Below, one piece after another: positions 24,431 to 32,882 of a DNA stretch of 49,332 nucleotides. A program made the position numbers and the translations under genes. Within the stretch, counting starts at the first letter, position 1. Every line of letters begins with the position of its first letter. Source of the stretch: an uncultured Oribacterium sp. (GTDB lineage Bacteria; Bacillota; Clostridia; Lachnospirales; Lachnospiraceae). Below the pieces are notes generated by a model. It was not told where the DNA came from. It did no database searches and saw only the letters and a list, made by a program, of their open reading frames with translations. The DNA lies in the NCBI GenBank assembly GCA_934279105.1, contig CAKQWR010000001.1, forward strand, positions 1 to 49,332, read 5' to 3'.

Positions 24431-25087
24431 TCAGTGTTCCAGCTTAACCGCTTCCACGTTCTCTCCACTTACGATGATCTCCGCGAGGCCGTCCCGCAGC
24501 CGCATGATCTCGTCATGCTTAAACTGGAAGCTTACTTTATTACAGATGAGTCGTGCACTGATCGGCACAACCTCCGTCAGAACCTCGAGATCGTTCTCCC
24601 GAAGCGTATTTCCGGTCTCCACGATATCGAAAATGACATCGCTGAGTCCGAGAATCGGTGCGATTTCAATCGAACCATTCAGCTTGATGATGTCGATGTC
24701 CCGGCCGATAGACTCATAGTAGCGGCTCGCCACATGGGCGAACTTCGTTGCGACCCGGAGCGTCCGCTCTTCGTTGTCATAAAAGTCCTTCGGACCCGCT
24801 ACACACATACGACACTTACCGAAGCCGAGGTCCAGCAGTTCATACACATCCGGTTCATACTCGAGAAGGATGTCGGCGCCGCATACACCGATATCTGCCG
24901 CACCACGCTCGACATAAATCTCGACATCCGATGGCTTTACCCAGAAGTAACGAATCCCCTTCTCCGGATTCTCGAAGGTAAGCTTTCGATTTTTCTCGAG
25001 AATGGCCGGACAGTCAAAACCGGCTTTCGCCATCATCGAGTAGGTTTTGTCTCCGAGGCGGCCCTTCGCCAGCGCTACATTGATCAT
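24431..25087 (-). CDS. hisG: ATP phosphoribosyltransferase, short form catalytic subunit
   Basis: 218 aa, the short HisG that lacks the C-terminal regulatory domain and needs HisZ. Catalyses the first, committed step: ATP + PRPP to phosphoribosyl-ATP. Seen: VALAKGRLGDKTYSMM, KPSDVEIYVERGAADIGVCGADIL, and the PRPP loop in IFDIVETGNTLRENDL. The ATG overlaps the hisZ stop by four bases (ATGA), so the two subunits of the complex are made together. Feedback inhibition by histidine would act through HisZ. Confidence 0.97.
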   Translation of the reverse strand: MINVALAKGRLGDKTYSMMAKAGFDCPAILEKNRKLTFENPEKGIRYFWVKPSDVEIYVERGAADIGVCGADILLEYEPDVYELLDLGFGKCRMCVAGPKDFYDNEERTLRVATKFAHVASRYYESIGRDIDIIKLNGSIEIAPILGLSDVIFDIVETGNTLRENDLEVLTEVVPISARLICNKVSFQFKHDEIMRLRDGLAEIIVSGENVEAVKLEH

Positions 25088-26301
25088 TTTAAGCCGCTCC
25101 CTTCTCCGATGTGATGTCCCACTTCATCGACCACAGTGGTCGATGCTTCATATCTACGATTCGATGCATCTGTATCGCGCGCTGCTCCCAGCACCGCACC
25201 TTCGTCTGTCGCATCCTCGCACACCACGAGCGCCTCTGCTTCCGAAAGGCTCATCGTCTGTCGCGCGGTGATCTTATGCTCGACCCGCGCCTGCTCCTCG
25301 GTGCGCAGGCTGCGCACACGCAGGCCCCGCGCACTGAGCGATCGCATAACGGCGGCCACCCGTGTTGCCTTATCGCCCGCAGCATACAGTACGAGCATAT
25401 CAACATCGGCTTCCTGACGCTGTGTCATATAGTTCGCTACGGTATCGAGGTCAAGCGCGAAGCCGATGGCTCCCACCTTTTTTCCCATCTTCTCCGGGAG
25501 GCGATCATAGCGACCACCGGACAGCACTGTAAATGGGATCTCCTCGACCGCACCCTGGAAGATCAGGCCGTTGTAATAATCCATAGAGTTCACCAGTGAA
25601 AAATCGAGATATACATACGGGAGCACACCGAAAGCCTCGAGGATATCACTGAGCTTCGCGAGGTGATCTGCCATCTGGGCAGAAGCATTGGAGATCGCAT
25701 AGGCACGAAGCTCCGCCGCACCCTCTCGGAACGGTCGATACAGGTCCGCGAGCGACTTCAGCGTACGCGCACTTGCCTCGGTAAGCTTCCCTTCGCGCAC
25801 CAGTGCGTCGAAGCCGGCCGTGTTCTTCATCGAGAAAAGATGCAGGGCCTCTGCCACGGTGCTCTCGCTGAGTCCCATCGTCGCAAACATCTCCTGCAAA
25901 AAGGCCGCATCCGACACGCGAATCACGAAACGCTCTCCAATCAGCTTCAGGGATTCTGCTGCGAGTGCGATCACCTCGGCCTCCGAATACGCATCGATCC
26001 GACCGATGCACTCGATGCCTGACTGCAGAATCTCTCGATAGTGGTTGTCCTTCGGCCGATAAACCGTCTCGTTATAGTAGACCTTTTCCTCTCCTCCGAG
26101 GTTCGACTTTATGATGCTGAGCGTCACATCCGGCTTCAGCGCAAGCAACGAGCCATCGAGATCCGTAAACGTAATCAGCTGATTGGACTTCAGAAAATCC
26201 CGGTTATCCGCGTAGAGATCATAAGGTTCAAATTTCGTCATCTTGAACTTCCGATAGCCGAAGCGCTCGTACAGTTCATTCAGTTTCTGTTCCGTCATCA
26301 T
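25084..26301 (-). CDS. hisZ: ATP phosphoribosyltransferase regulatory subunit
   Basis: 405 aa, a HisRS catalytic-core paralog. Class II synthetase-like motifs: FTDLDGSLLALKPDVTLSI (motif 2 region), YYNETVYRPKDNHYREILQSGIECIG and a degenerate motif 3 in SGGRYDRLPEKMGKKVGAIGFALDLD. No anticodon-binding domain typical of HisRS is seen; instead the C-terminal ~90 residues have an alanine/arginine-rich sequence. It forms an octamer with short HisG. Its position immediately before hisG fits. Confidence 0.93.
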   Translation of the reverse strand: MMTEQKLNELYERFGYRKFKMTKFEPYDLYADNRDFLKSNQLITFTDLDGSLLALKPDVTLSIIKSNLGGEEKVYYNETVYRPKDNHYREILQSGIECIGRIDAYSEAEVIALAAESLKLIGERFVIRVSDAAFLQEMFATMGLSESTVAEALHLFSMKNTAGFDALVREGKLTEASARTLKSLADLYRPFREGAAELRAYAISNASAQMADHLAKLSDILEAFGVLPYVYLDFSLVNSMDYYNGLIFQGAVEEIPFTVLSGGRYDRLPEKMGKKVGAIGFALDLDTVANYMTQRQEADVDMLVLYAAGDKATRVAAVMRSLSARGLRVRSLRTEEQARVEHKITARQTMSLSEAEALVVCEDATDEGAVLGAARDTDASNRRYEASTTVVDEVGHHIGEGSGLK

Positions 26302-26436
26302 TTCTCATCCTTCCTGCACATCGCGTCCATGCGTCCCCTGTGCAGTTGTATCGTGAGGGCCGAGCTGCAGAGCACCGGGCGAAGCCTCGCCCGCCACGCA
26401 ACGATCGGCCGATCGAACCATACGACAGCGGAGCCG

Positions 26437-27045
26437 TCACTCCCCTGTCGGACTTGCCAGCACACCCTTCGTGCTTGGAATATCGTTCGCGAAACGTGTG
26501 TCGATTTCGACCGCCTCCCGCAGCACATGTGCGAGGCCCTTAAAGCAGCCCTCCGCGATGTGATGGCTGTTCGCACCCGCGAGCTCGCGGATATGAAGCG
26601 TGATGCCGGCGTTCAGCGCGAACGCCTGGAAAAACTCTACGATCAGTTCTGTATCAAAGCTTCCGATTTTCTCCGTCTGAAACGGAATATCTCCATAGAA
26701 GCCGCCGCGTCCGCTGATATCGACAGCCACCAGAATGAGTGCTTCATCCATCGGCAGCGTCATGCTTGCATAGCGTCGGATACCCTTGCGGTCGCCGAGC
26801 GCCTCCGACATCGCCTGCCCGAGCGTGATGCCGATATCCTCCACACTGTGATGATCGTCGACCCAAGTATCCCCTTCGCAGCTGAGATTCATCTGGATCC
26901 CCGAATGCCGGCTGAAGAGCGTCATCATATGATCGAAGAAGCCGATTCCGGTCTTGATCTCCGACTCCTTCCCGTCTCCGTCGAGGTCCAGCCACAGCTG
27001 TACATCGGTCTCATTTGTCACGCGATTGATCTCTGCTACTCTCAT
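26437..27045 (-). CDS. hisB: Imidazoleglycerol-phosphate dehydratase
   Basis: 202 aa, the monofunctional form without a phosphatase domain. Removes water from IGP to imidazole acetol phosphate with Mn ions. The paired metal motifs are GFFDHMMTLFSRH, DDHHSVEDIGITLG, then MTLPMDEALI and GANSHHIAEGCFKGLAH. The phosphatase step is done by the PHP enzyme at the operon end. The region 26302-26436 to hisZ has no gene. Confidence 0.97.
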   Translation of the reverse strand: MRVAEINRVTNETDVQLWLDLDGDGKESEIKTGIGFFDHMMTLFSRHSGIQMNLSCEGDTWVDDHHSVEDIGITLGQAMSEALGDRKGIRRYASMTLPMDEALILVAVDISGRGGFYGDIPFQTEKIGSFDTELIVEFFQAFALNAGITLHIRELAGANSHHIAEGCFKGLAHVLREAVEIDTRFANDIPSTKGVLASPTGE

Positions 27046-27168
27046 ATTTACTCCCTGAAATTGGTTTTCGTCCCGCCGACGTACAGCGGATGCTTCTTTT
27101 CCTTTATGCCAATGCAGTCTGCCGGCGCATCGTCATCCCACAGAATAGCTGTAGCTGCCGGCACTTTT

Positions 27169-28260
27169 TCAGAACGTGAGGATATCCCGCACGGTCTCGA
27201 TGAACTGCGTCATCTCTTCCTGCGAGCCGATCGTAATACGGTTAAAATTCGTGATCTTCGGATCATCGAAGTGCCGTACCAGCACACCGTTATCCTTCAG
27301 TCGAAGATATAGCTCCTTACCGGAAATTTCCATGCTTTCCGCGAAGAGGAAATTCGTCTGGCTTTCCAGTACATGGAAACCAAGCTTCTCGAGCTCCATT
27401 CGCGTCCATGTACGATTCGCACGAATCTTCGCACAGTTCGTCTCGAAATACGCCGTATCCTTCAGCGCCTCCACCGCACACTTCATCGAGATGCGGTTCA
27501 CATTGTAAGGGTTGTTAGAGTTTCGAAGCGTTTCGAGGTCCTGAATCAGTGCTGCATCGCCGATTGCGAAGCCGACACGTGCCCCCGCCATACTGCGGGA
27601 CTTCGAAAAGGTCTGTGTAACCAGCAGATTCTTATATTTCTTCGTAAGCGGCACCGCACTGATTGCGGTATCTGCGAAATCCACATAGGCTTCATCGATC
27701 ATCACGACATGGTCCGGATTCGCCTCACAGAGCCGGCCCACTCCCTCGAGTGAAATCGGAATACCGGTCGGCGCATTCGGATTTGGAATCACGATATTCT
27801 TCCCGATGCCGGTATACCCTCCATCCGATTTCTTCGGTCCGAGATAATCTGCAAGGTCGATGGAGAAATCCGCACGCAGCGGTTTCACCTCCGTCGCTAC
27901 CTGATTCAGCTGTGCGATCACCTTATAAAAGCTGTATGTAATATCCGGAAACGCAAAACCATCCTCACCGAAGGCCATGAACGCATAGTTCAGGCACTCA
28001 TCCGAGCCGTTACCGACGAATACGTTTGACACATCCACTTGAAATGTTTCGGCCAGCTGCGCCTTCAGTGGCTTCAGCTCCGGATCGGAGTAGAGCCGAA
28101 GATCCATCGCCTCGGAAGCATTGACCGCCGCAAGCACGCCCGGTGCCGGCGGAAACGGTGACTCGTTCGTGTTTAACTTGATGTACTTTTTATCCTGCGG
28201 CTGCTCGCCCGGTGTATAAGGCGTCAGTTCACGGTATGCACTGTTGAAAAATCTGGACAT
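27169..28260 (-). CDS. hisC: Histidinol-phosphate aminotransferase
   Basis: 363 aa, fold type I PLP enzyme. Converts imidazole acetol phosphate and glutamate to histidinol phosphate. Seen: KLNTNESPFPP, GNGSDE (84-88), NPNAPTG (160-166), MIDEAYVDF, PLP lysine K220 in TFSKSRSMAGARVGF, and the C-terminal phosphate-binding Arg in NRITIGSQEE. First gene of the operon. A small hairpin (28265-28279) holds its ribosome site, see separate entry. Confidence 0.96.
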   Translation of the reverse strand: MSRFFNSAYRELTPYTPGEQPQDKKYIKLNTNESPFPPAPGVLAAVNASEAMDLRLYSDPELKPLKAQLAETFQVDVSNVFVGNGSDECLNYAFMAFGEDGFAFPDITYSFYKVIAQLNQVATEVKPLRADFSIDLADYLGPKKSDGGYTGIGKNIVIPNPNAPTGIPISLEGVGRLCEANPDHVVMIDEAYVDFADTAISAVPLTKKYKNLLVTQTFSKSRSMAGARVGFAIGDAALIQDLETLRNSNNPYNVNRISMKCAVEALKDTAYFETNCAKIRANRTWTRMELEKLGFHVLESQTNFLFAESMEISGKELYLRLKDNGVLVRHFDDPKITNFNRITIGSQEEMTQFIETVRDILTF

Positions 28261-28264
28261 CTCG

Positions 28265-28279
28265 AACCTCCCGAAGGTT
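28265..28279 (-). promoter_or_regulatory. Hairpin enclosing the hisC ribosome site
   Basis: On the minus strand AACCTTCGGGAGGTT can fold with AACCT/AGGTT arms, so the GGGAGG ribosome site lies in its loop and 3' arm. It may lower hisC translation unless opened. Confidence 0.5.
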
Positions 28280-28382
28280 TTCTATGAGTATACAACATGC
28301 GTTGAAAGCTCAGTTATAACAATAGTTGATAGTAGTTCTTCCACAGCTTTATCACGCTATCATAGTAAAGTGCTACAGTGCG

Positions 28383-28411
28383 ATGATATAAGACGAAGCC
28401 ACGAATGTCAA
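28383..28411 (-). promoter_or_regulatory. Promoter of the histidine operon
   Basis: TTGACA (28411-28406) and TATCAT (28388-28383) with a 17-bp spacer on the minus strand. The leader to hisC would be ~115 nt. No T-box motif or histidine-rich leader peptide was found in it. Confidence 0.8.
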
Positions 28412-28412
28412 G

Positions 28413-28465
28413 AAAAAAATGAGGGGGTGCCATGTTCGTATAAAAAATGAGAGGTGACCATGTTC
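28413..28465. repeat. Short tandem repeat overlapping the pncB terminator
   Basis: AAAAAATGAGGGGGTGCCAT and AAAAAATGAGAGGTGACCAT, each followed by GTTCG, occur in tandem ~31 bp apart. The second forms half of the terminator stem that follows; the first looks like a duplicated half. Confidence 0.75.
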
Positions 28466-28481
28466 GGTCGCCCCTCATTTG
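28442..28481 (-). terminator. Terminator of pncB
   Basis: ATGAGAGGTGACC (28447-28459) pairs with GGTCGCCCCTCAT (28466-28478) with one mismatch; TTTTTT follows on the minus strand. Confidence 0.88.
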
Positions 28482-28489
28482 TATCATCT

Positions 28490-29947
28490 TTATTTCTTTG
28501 GTGCCTGCGCAGCCTTCAGAAGATCCATCTTCATCTGGTAGTACGCCGGACTCATATCGAGGTAGTGGTTATGCGGATTCTCAAGTCGCTGCTCCTCCGG
28601 CCAGATTTCGTGGTCGAGCTGCTGCTTCACGTAGTCACGCACACACTCAATCGATGGGGACGACTTCGTCCGCTTGCCATCCACCATCACCATTTCATGA
28701 AGTTCACGAACCGTGCAGTCTGTAAAGGACATGGACTTCCATGGTTTCTCCGGGTCAACATACGGAATCGGCTTCGATGGATCCGGTACTTCATCGGCCA
28801 TCGTCAGAAGATCTGCGACGGCATATCCATCCGTATTATAAACGCGCCATACCCGCTTCTTGCCTGGATTCGTAATCTTTTCGAAGGTCTCGGATACCTT
28901 AATCTTCGGGAAACAGATCTTATCCTTATTTACAGCCACAAGTTTGTATACCGCGCCGAAAACAGGATCGCTCTTTGCGGTGATCAGACGCTCACCGACA
29001 CCGAAGGAATCGATACGTGCGCCCTGCTCGAGAATCGAGTGGATCGTAAACTCATCGAGGCTGTTCGATGCCACGATGATACAGTCCTCAAGTCCTGCTG
29101 CATCGAGCATCTTTCTCGCTTTCTTCGACAGATACGCGAGGTCACCGGAGTCGAGGCGAATTCCTTTCAGGCGCTTGCCCATCGGAATCAGCACCTCTTT
29201 CGCCACACGTATCGCATTCGGCACACCGGATTCCAGTACATCATACGTATCGACGAGCAGCACCGAATTATCCGGATAGATCTCGGCGAAACGCTTGAAC
29301 GCCGTATACTCGTCATCGTGATACATCACCCAGCTGTGCGCCATCGTACCGCTCACCGGGATACCAAACATCTCTCCGGCCAGCATCGTCGCCGTACTTG
29401 CGGCACCGCCGATATAGGCTGCCCGAGCCCCATATACCGCGGCATCTATATTATGCGCACGTCGTGCTCCGAAATCCGCCACCAGACGTCCCTCTGCCGA
29501 ACGAACGATGCGGTTCGTTTTCGTCGCAATCAGAGACTGGTGATTGATCTGTGCGAGGATCGCGGTCTCCACCAGCTGTGCATCAATCAAAGGTGCCTCG
29601 ACCGTAAGAATCGGCTCATTCGGATACATGATGCTTCCTTCCGGAAGTGCACTCACGGAACCACGGAAACGGAAGTCCCGAAGCCAGTCCAGAAAATCGT
29701 CCGCATAGATATGCAGGGAGCGAAGGTACTCGATATCCTCTTCATCGAAGTGCATGTCCTCGAGATAGTCCAGTACCTGCTCGAGACCTGCAAAGATCGC
29801 AAAGCCTGCATTATCCGGATTCTTCCGGTAAAACACATCAAACGTTACAAGGTCCTGCGCCCCTGGGTCCTTAAAATAGCCGTTTGCCATCGTCATCTCG
29901 TAGAGATCCATCATCATGGAAATATTCCGCTGATCACTCTGATTCAT
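28490..29947 (-). CDS. pncB: Nicotinate phosphoribosyltransferase
   Basis: 485 aa. Makes nicotinate mononucleotide from nicotinate, PRPP and ATP, a step of NAD salvage. Seen: DLYEMTMANGYF at the N-terminus, FDVFYRKNP, the SGTMAHSWVM histidine segment with the autophosphorylated His, LLVDTYDVLESG, GIRLDSGDLAYLSKKAR and VGERLITAKSDPVFGAVYKLV. Downstream of pncA (gap ~90 bp), so nicotinamide is deamidated and then recaptured. Length and motifs are normal for the Firmicute form. Confidence 0.96.
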   Translation of the reverse strand: MNQSDQRNISMMMDLYEMTMANGYFKDPGAQDLVTFDVFYRKNPDNAGFAIFAGLEQVLDYLEDMHFDEEDIEYLRSLHIYADDFLDWLRDFRFRGSVSALPEGSIMYPNEPILTVEAPLIDAQLVETAILAQINHQSLIATKTNRIVRSAEGRLVADFGARRAHNIDAAVYGARAAYIGGAASTATMLAGEMFGIPVSGTMAHSWVMYHDDEYTAFKRFAEIYPDNSVLLVDTYDVLESGVPNAIRVAKEVLIPMGKRLKGIRLDSGDLAYLSKKARKMLDAAGLEDCIIVASNSLDEFTIHSILEQGARIDSFGVGERLITAKSDPVFGAVYKLVAVNKDKICFPKIKVSETFEKITNPGKKRVWRVYNTDGYAVADLLTMADEVPDPSKPIPYVDPEKPWKSMSFTDCTVRELHEMVMVDGKRTKSSPSIECVRDYVKQQLDHEIWPEEQRLENPHNHYLDMSPAYYQMKMDLLKAAQAPKK

Positions 29948-30038
29948 ATCCTATCCTTTCTATCGCAGATGGTAGCCCGCTACCGCTGAACAATACCCGG
30001 CTTCTCTGCGCCGGTCGCGCTCCGCGAAACACCCTGTT

Positions 30039-30572
30039 TTACTTCACGATCACCTGACAACTGCGCATCACCTCGAGTGCCGCTGCATGCTTCTCTGGGG
30101 TTACGCCGGCACAGCAACTTGCATCTACGCACATCGGAAGCTCCGGCATCGTCGACTTGATCATGAGCGCATTCGAGACAACGCAGATATCCGTACAGAT
30201 GCCGATGAGCTCGACAGAATCAAGTTCACCCTGCTCATATGCAGACTTCAGATCTGCGACGAGATCGAGACTGCCGAAGCAAGGCTTATTATAAACCTTG
30301 ATATCCCGCTCCTTCCGGATGGTCTCCAGCTCAGCCGTCAGCTCCCAGCCCTCTGTGCCGAGAATACAGTGTGGTACAGGCAGATACTTTCCTTCCTGCG
30401 TCTCCATGTAATCTGTACCGTGGGTGTCCCTCGTCATCAGAATCTCACCATCATAGTTCTTTACCTTCTCGATGAGATGCGGCAGCATCGCCTGTGCTTC
30501 CTTCGTACCGAGACTTCCCGTTACGAAATCGTTCTGCACATCGATTACAATCAGTTTCTTCTTACTCTGCAT
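30039..30572 (-). CDS. pncA: Nicotinamidase (isochorismatase family)
   Basis: 177 aa from ATG 30572, with GGGAGG upstream; a longer frame from 30692 has no support. Catalytic triad D11 (VIDVQNDFV), K96 (YNKPCFGS) and C130 (ICTDICV), and metal residues around TRDTHGTDY. Hydrolyses nicotinamide to nicotinate. Adjacent pncB uses the product. The oxyanion-side PVPHCILGTEGWEL motif is also typical of bacterial nicotinamidases. Confidence 0.93.
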   Translation of the reverse strand: MQSKKKLIVIDVQNDFVTGSLGTKEAQAMLPHLIEKVKNYDGEILMTRDTHGTDYMETQEGKYLPVPHCILGTEGWELTAELETIRKERDIKVYNKPCFGSLDLVADLKSAYEQGELDSVELIGICTDICVVSNALMIKSTMPELPMCVDASCCAGVTPEKHAAALEVMRSCQVIVK

Positions 30573-31410
30573 GGTTTTATCCTCCCTACTATATCTCCGG
30601 GCGCCCGGTCCCGATGATACAACGTCGTTACATGCGCATCGGATCATCCGAATCGCATCGTCTTTTATGTTCATGGCCTGCCACCGGCTCATCCATGTAT
30701 ACCTATGATTGCCCTATCCTGCACGGACAAAAAATATCTTCACTTATGTATAACGAGTTCAGTATATCAGTCGCTCGTACGAAAAGGAAGAGCTACCTAC
30801 GATTCCAGAACGCAGGTATGATGAAAGGTGTCGCTGTTCACTGATATTGTCCCGGGCGCTCCCGTCCTCAATCCGAAAATACATGCAGTGCCGCACGTCA
30901 GGACATATACAGGCGGGCTCTCTGGGTTTAGTTTGAGAATATATCCTTTTCTAAAAAAGCCTGCTCCATGTATAGTTTTCGGAAACCTTTTCTCAAGGAT
31001 CCGAATAGACTATACATAAAGCATAGATTTCCCAAAAAGAGTATATGGATTTCAGACTGAACAAATGAATTTAACAGAAGAAATATACATAAATCGAGCT
31101 TTTTCTAAATAAAGTATAGATCAGGCATCGAATTTCAAATAAAAAAGGATTTTGCATGTCCCCATATATACCTTTTTTTCGAAATTCCTTTTCCGTGTAT
31201 AGTTTTTCCACGAAAGCCCTGTTTGTCAACTGAAATACCTCTACATTATTTTTAAAAACGCTCTTCAGTGTATATTCTCTCTTCAAGCCAGGCGAATGCT
31301 TATTTGATGATCGTGCCTGGAGGATGTGAAACTCGTACCATCCGATATCCAGCACCAGGGGCGCGGAGGTGTGACTCAATCCATCCGCGTCAGCGTTCAC
31401 CAAATCCCGC
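30573..31410. other. Gene-free 840-bp region with repeat array
   Basis: No gene is supported. The left part (30573-30930) shows nothing distinct beyond scattered promoter-like words. The middle (30940-31274) is the paired TATAC/GTATA array. The right part leads to the promoter of the MATE gene. Confidence 0.55.
30940..31274. repeat. Second array: five paired TATAC/GTATA half-sites
   Basis: TATAC (or one-mismatch forms) and inverted GTATA are exactly 30 bp apart start-to-start in five units: 30940/30970, 31011/31041, 31084/31114, 31167/31197 and 31240/31270. Units recur every 71-83 bp. Interiors are runs of T and A with words like TTTTTCTAAA. The 30-bp displacement (about three helical turns) is the same as in the 770-3144 elements although the half-site sequence differs. 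Confidence 0.6.
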
Positions 31411-31441
31411 TTGACTGTATAGTAACTATATAGTTTACCCT
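31411..31441 (+). promoter_or_regulatory. MerR-type promoter of the MATE gene
   Basis: TTGACT (31411-31416) and TACCCT (31436-31441) are 19 bp apart. A dyad CTGTATAGT-A-ACTATATAG fills the spacer. The overlong spacer with a centred dyad is the hallmark of promoters that MerR-family activators untwist. Confidence 0.7.
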
Positions 31442-31465
31442 AGGATGCATAGAACAACTGATGAA

Positions 31466-31498
31466 AAGGAGTGCTTACAGGGGTAAGCAAGTGTAAAT
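31466..31498 (+). promoter_or_regulatory. Ribosome site split from start by a hairpin
   Basis: AAGGAG (31466-31471) is 27 bases from the ATG at 31499, too far. The stem TGCTTAC-AGGG-GTAAGCA (31472-31489) lies between. With the hairpin folded, about nine bases remain, a normal distance. An in-frame TAA upstream rules out an earlier start. Confidence 0.65.
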
Positions 31499-32821
31499 AT
31501 GAACTGTTTTGAAAACAAAATGAGTTATCCGCAATTTCTGAAATATTTGGTGCCGTCGGTGCTGACCATGATTTTTCTTTCCTTCTATACGACGATCGAC
31601 GGATTTTTCGTATCGAAATACGCGGGTTCCGATGCGCTTGCGGGCATCAATATCGTTATTCCGGTAACCTGTGTGATTTTCGGTACCTCCGTGATGCTTG
31701 CGACCGGTGCGGGCGCCATCATCGGCGAAAAAATGGGGCAACAGAAGCAGCGGGAAGCAAATGAAATCTTTACGTTCATTTCGCTCGTACTGCTCGCGCT
31801 GTCGACACTATTTACATTATCCGGCATTTTCTTTCTGAAGCCGATCTGTATTTTCCTCGGCAGCAGTGAGCGTCTGCTCGAGCATGTTCTGCCATACGCA
31901 TATGTTATTTTCCTCGGCAGCATCCCGATGTCGTTTAAGCTGTTTTTCGAATATATGGTGCGAACCGATGGCAGTCCGACCGTCGGACTCGTGATGTCCA
32001 TGACCGGACTCATCCTGAATGTCGTCTTCGATTATATCCTCGTCGGCATCTTCCGGATGGGCACGTATGGCGCAGCCTGGGGAACCTGCCTGTCCATCAC
32101 CGTAAGTATGCTGATCGGGCTCGTCTATTTCCTGAAGTTCAGTCATATCCGCTTCTGCCGTACGAAGATGCATCGAGACGTACTCCTAAAGTCCTGCACG
32201 AACGGAAGCAGCGAGATGCTGACGGAGATGTCGACCGGTATCACGACGTTCTTATTTAACATTATCATCCTGCAGCATCATGGCGAGGATGGGGTTGCTG
32301 CGGTCACAATCATCATGTATCTCTACTATTTCTTCGTCGCGTTTTACATGGGCATCGCGGTGGCTTCTGCGCCGATCGTCAGTTACAATGTCGGCTCCGG
32401 AAATCATGCGAAGATCCGTGAAACGGTACACTACAGCTTCCTGACCATCGCCATCACATCGATGATCATTCTCGCTATTTCGTACGGTTCCGGACAAGCG
32501 CTCATCCACCTCTTTATCGAGACAGGCCATGTGTTTGACCTTACCTGGGAGGGCATGAAACTTTTCAGTCCGGTCTTCATTTTCATCGGCTGGAATGTCT
32601 TCCTCTCCGGCTACTTCACCGCCCTCGGAAACGGCTTCCTCTCTGCACTCATTTCGACGCTTCGCTCGCTGATTCTCGTGGTGATTTTCATCCTGATTCT
32701 CCCGAAGCTCATCGGTGTCAATGGCATCTGGCTCACGATGCCGTTTGCAGAAGCGGTCACTATTTTCGTCTCCACCTACGTCTATCAAAGGCACGGAAAA
32801 AGTTATATGAACAAGCATTAA
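31499..32821 (+). CDS. MATE-family multidrug/Na+ efflux protein
   Basis: 440 aa, about 12 membrane helices. MATE pattern: YTTIDGFFVSKYAGSDALAGINI near helix 1-2, GAGAIIGEKMGQQ, IPMSFKLFFEYMVRTDGSPTVGL, then the pseudo-symmetric second half with APIVSYNVGSGNH and YFTALGNGFLSALIS. It would export cationic compounds using Na+ or H+. A MerR-type promoter lies upstream, but no merR gene is near. Followed by a strong terminator shared with the convergent GNAT gene. Confidence 0.93.
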   Translation: MNCFENKMSYPQFLKYLVPSVLTMIFLSFYTTIDGFFVSKYAGSDALAGINIVIPVTCVIFGTSVMLATGAGAIIGEKMGQQKQREANEIFTFISLVLLALSTLFTLSGIFFLKPICIFLGSSERLLEHVLPYAYVIFLGSIPMSFKLFFEYMVRTDGSPTVGLVMSMTGLILNVVFDYILVGIFRMGTYGAAWGTCLSITVSMLIGLVYFLKFSHIRFCRTKMHRDVLLKSCTNGSSEMLTEMSTGITTFLFNIIILQHHGEDGVAAVTIIMYLYYFFVAFYMGIAVASAPIVSYNVGSGNHAKIRETVHYSFLTIAITSMIILAISYGSGQALIHLFIETGHVFDLTWEGMKLFSPVFIFIGWNVFLSGYFTALGNGFLSALISTLRSLILVVIFILILPKLIGVNGIWLTMPFAEAVTIFVSTYVYQRHGKSYMNKH

Positions 32822-32829
32822 ACACCGGC

Positions 32830-32880
32830 AAAAGAAAAAGCTGCATGATCCCAAAAGCAGGACATACAGCTTTTTCTTTT
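32830..32880. terminator. Bidirectional terminator
   Basis: AAAAGAAAAAGCTG (32830-32843) and CAGCTTTTTCTTTT (32867-32880) are perfectly complementary. T-rich in both directions, between the convergent MATE and GNAT genes. Confidence 0.9.
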
Positions 32881-32882
32881 AC

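Noticed and set aside
26041..27312. 423-residue plus-strand frame
   Set aside because: Antisense to hisZ and hisB.
28261..28382. His T-box or histidine leader peptide
   Set aside because: No GGTGGTACCGCG-type motif and no run of His codons in the leader.
28454..29989. 511-residue plus-strand frame
   Set aside because: Antisense to pncB, whose motifs are complete.
31071..31403. 110-residue minus-strand frame
   Set aside because: It lies across the TATAC/GTATA array, has no ribosome site and no recognisable features; judged an accidental open frame.
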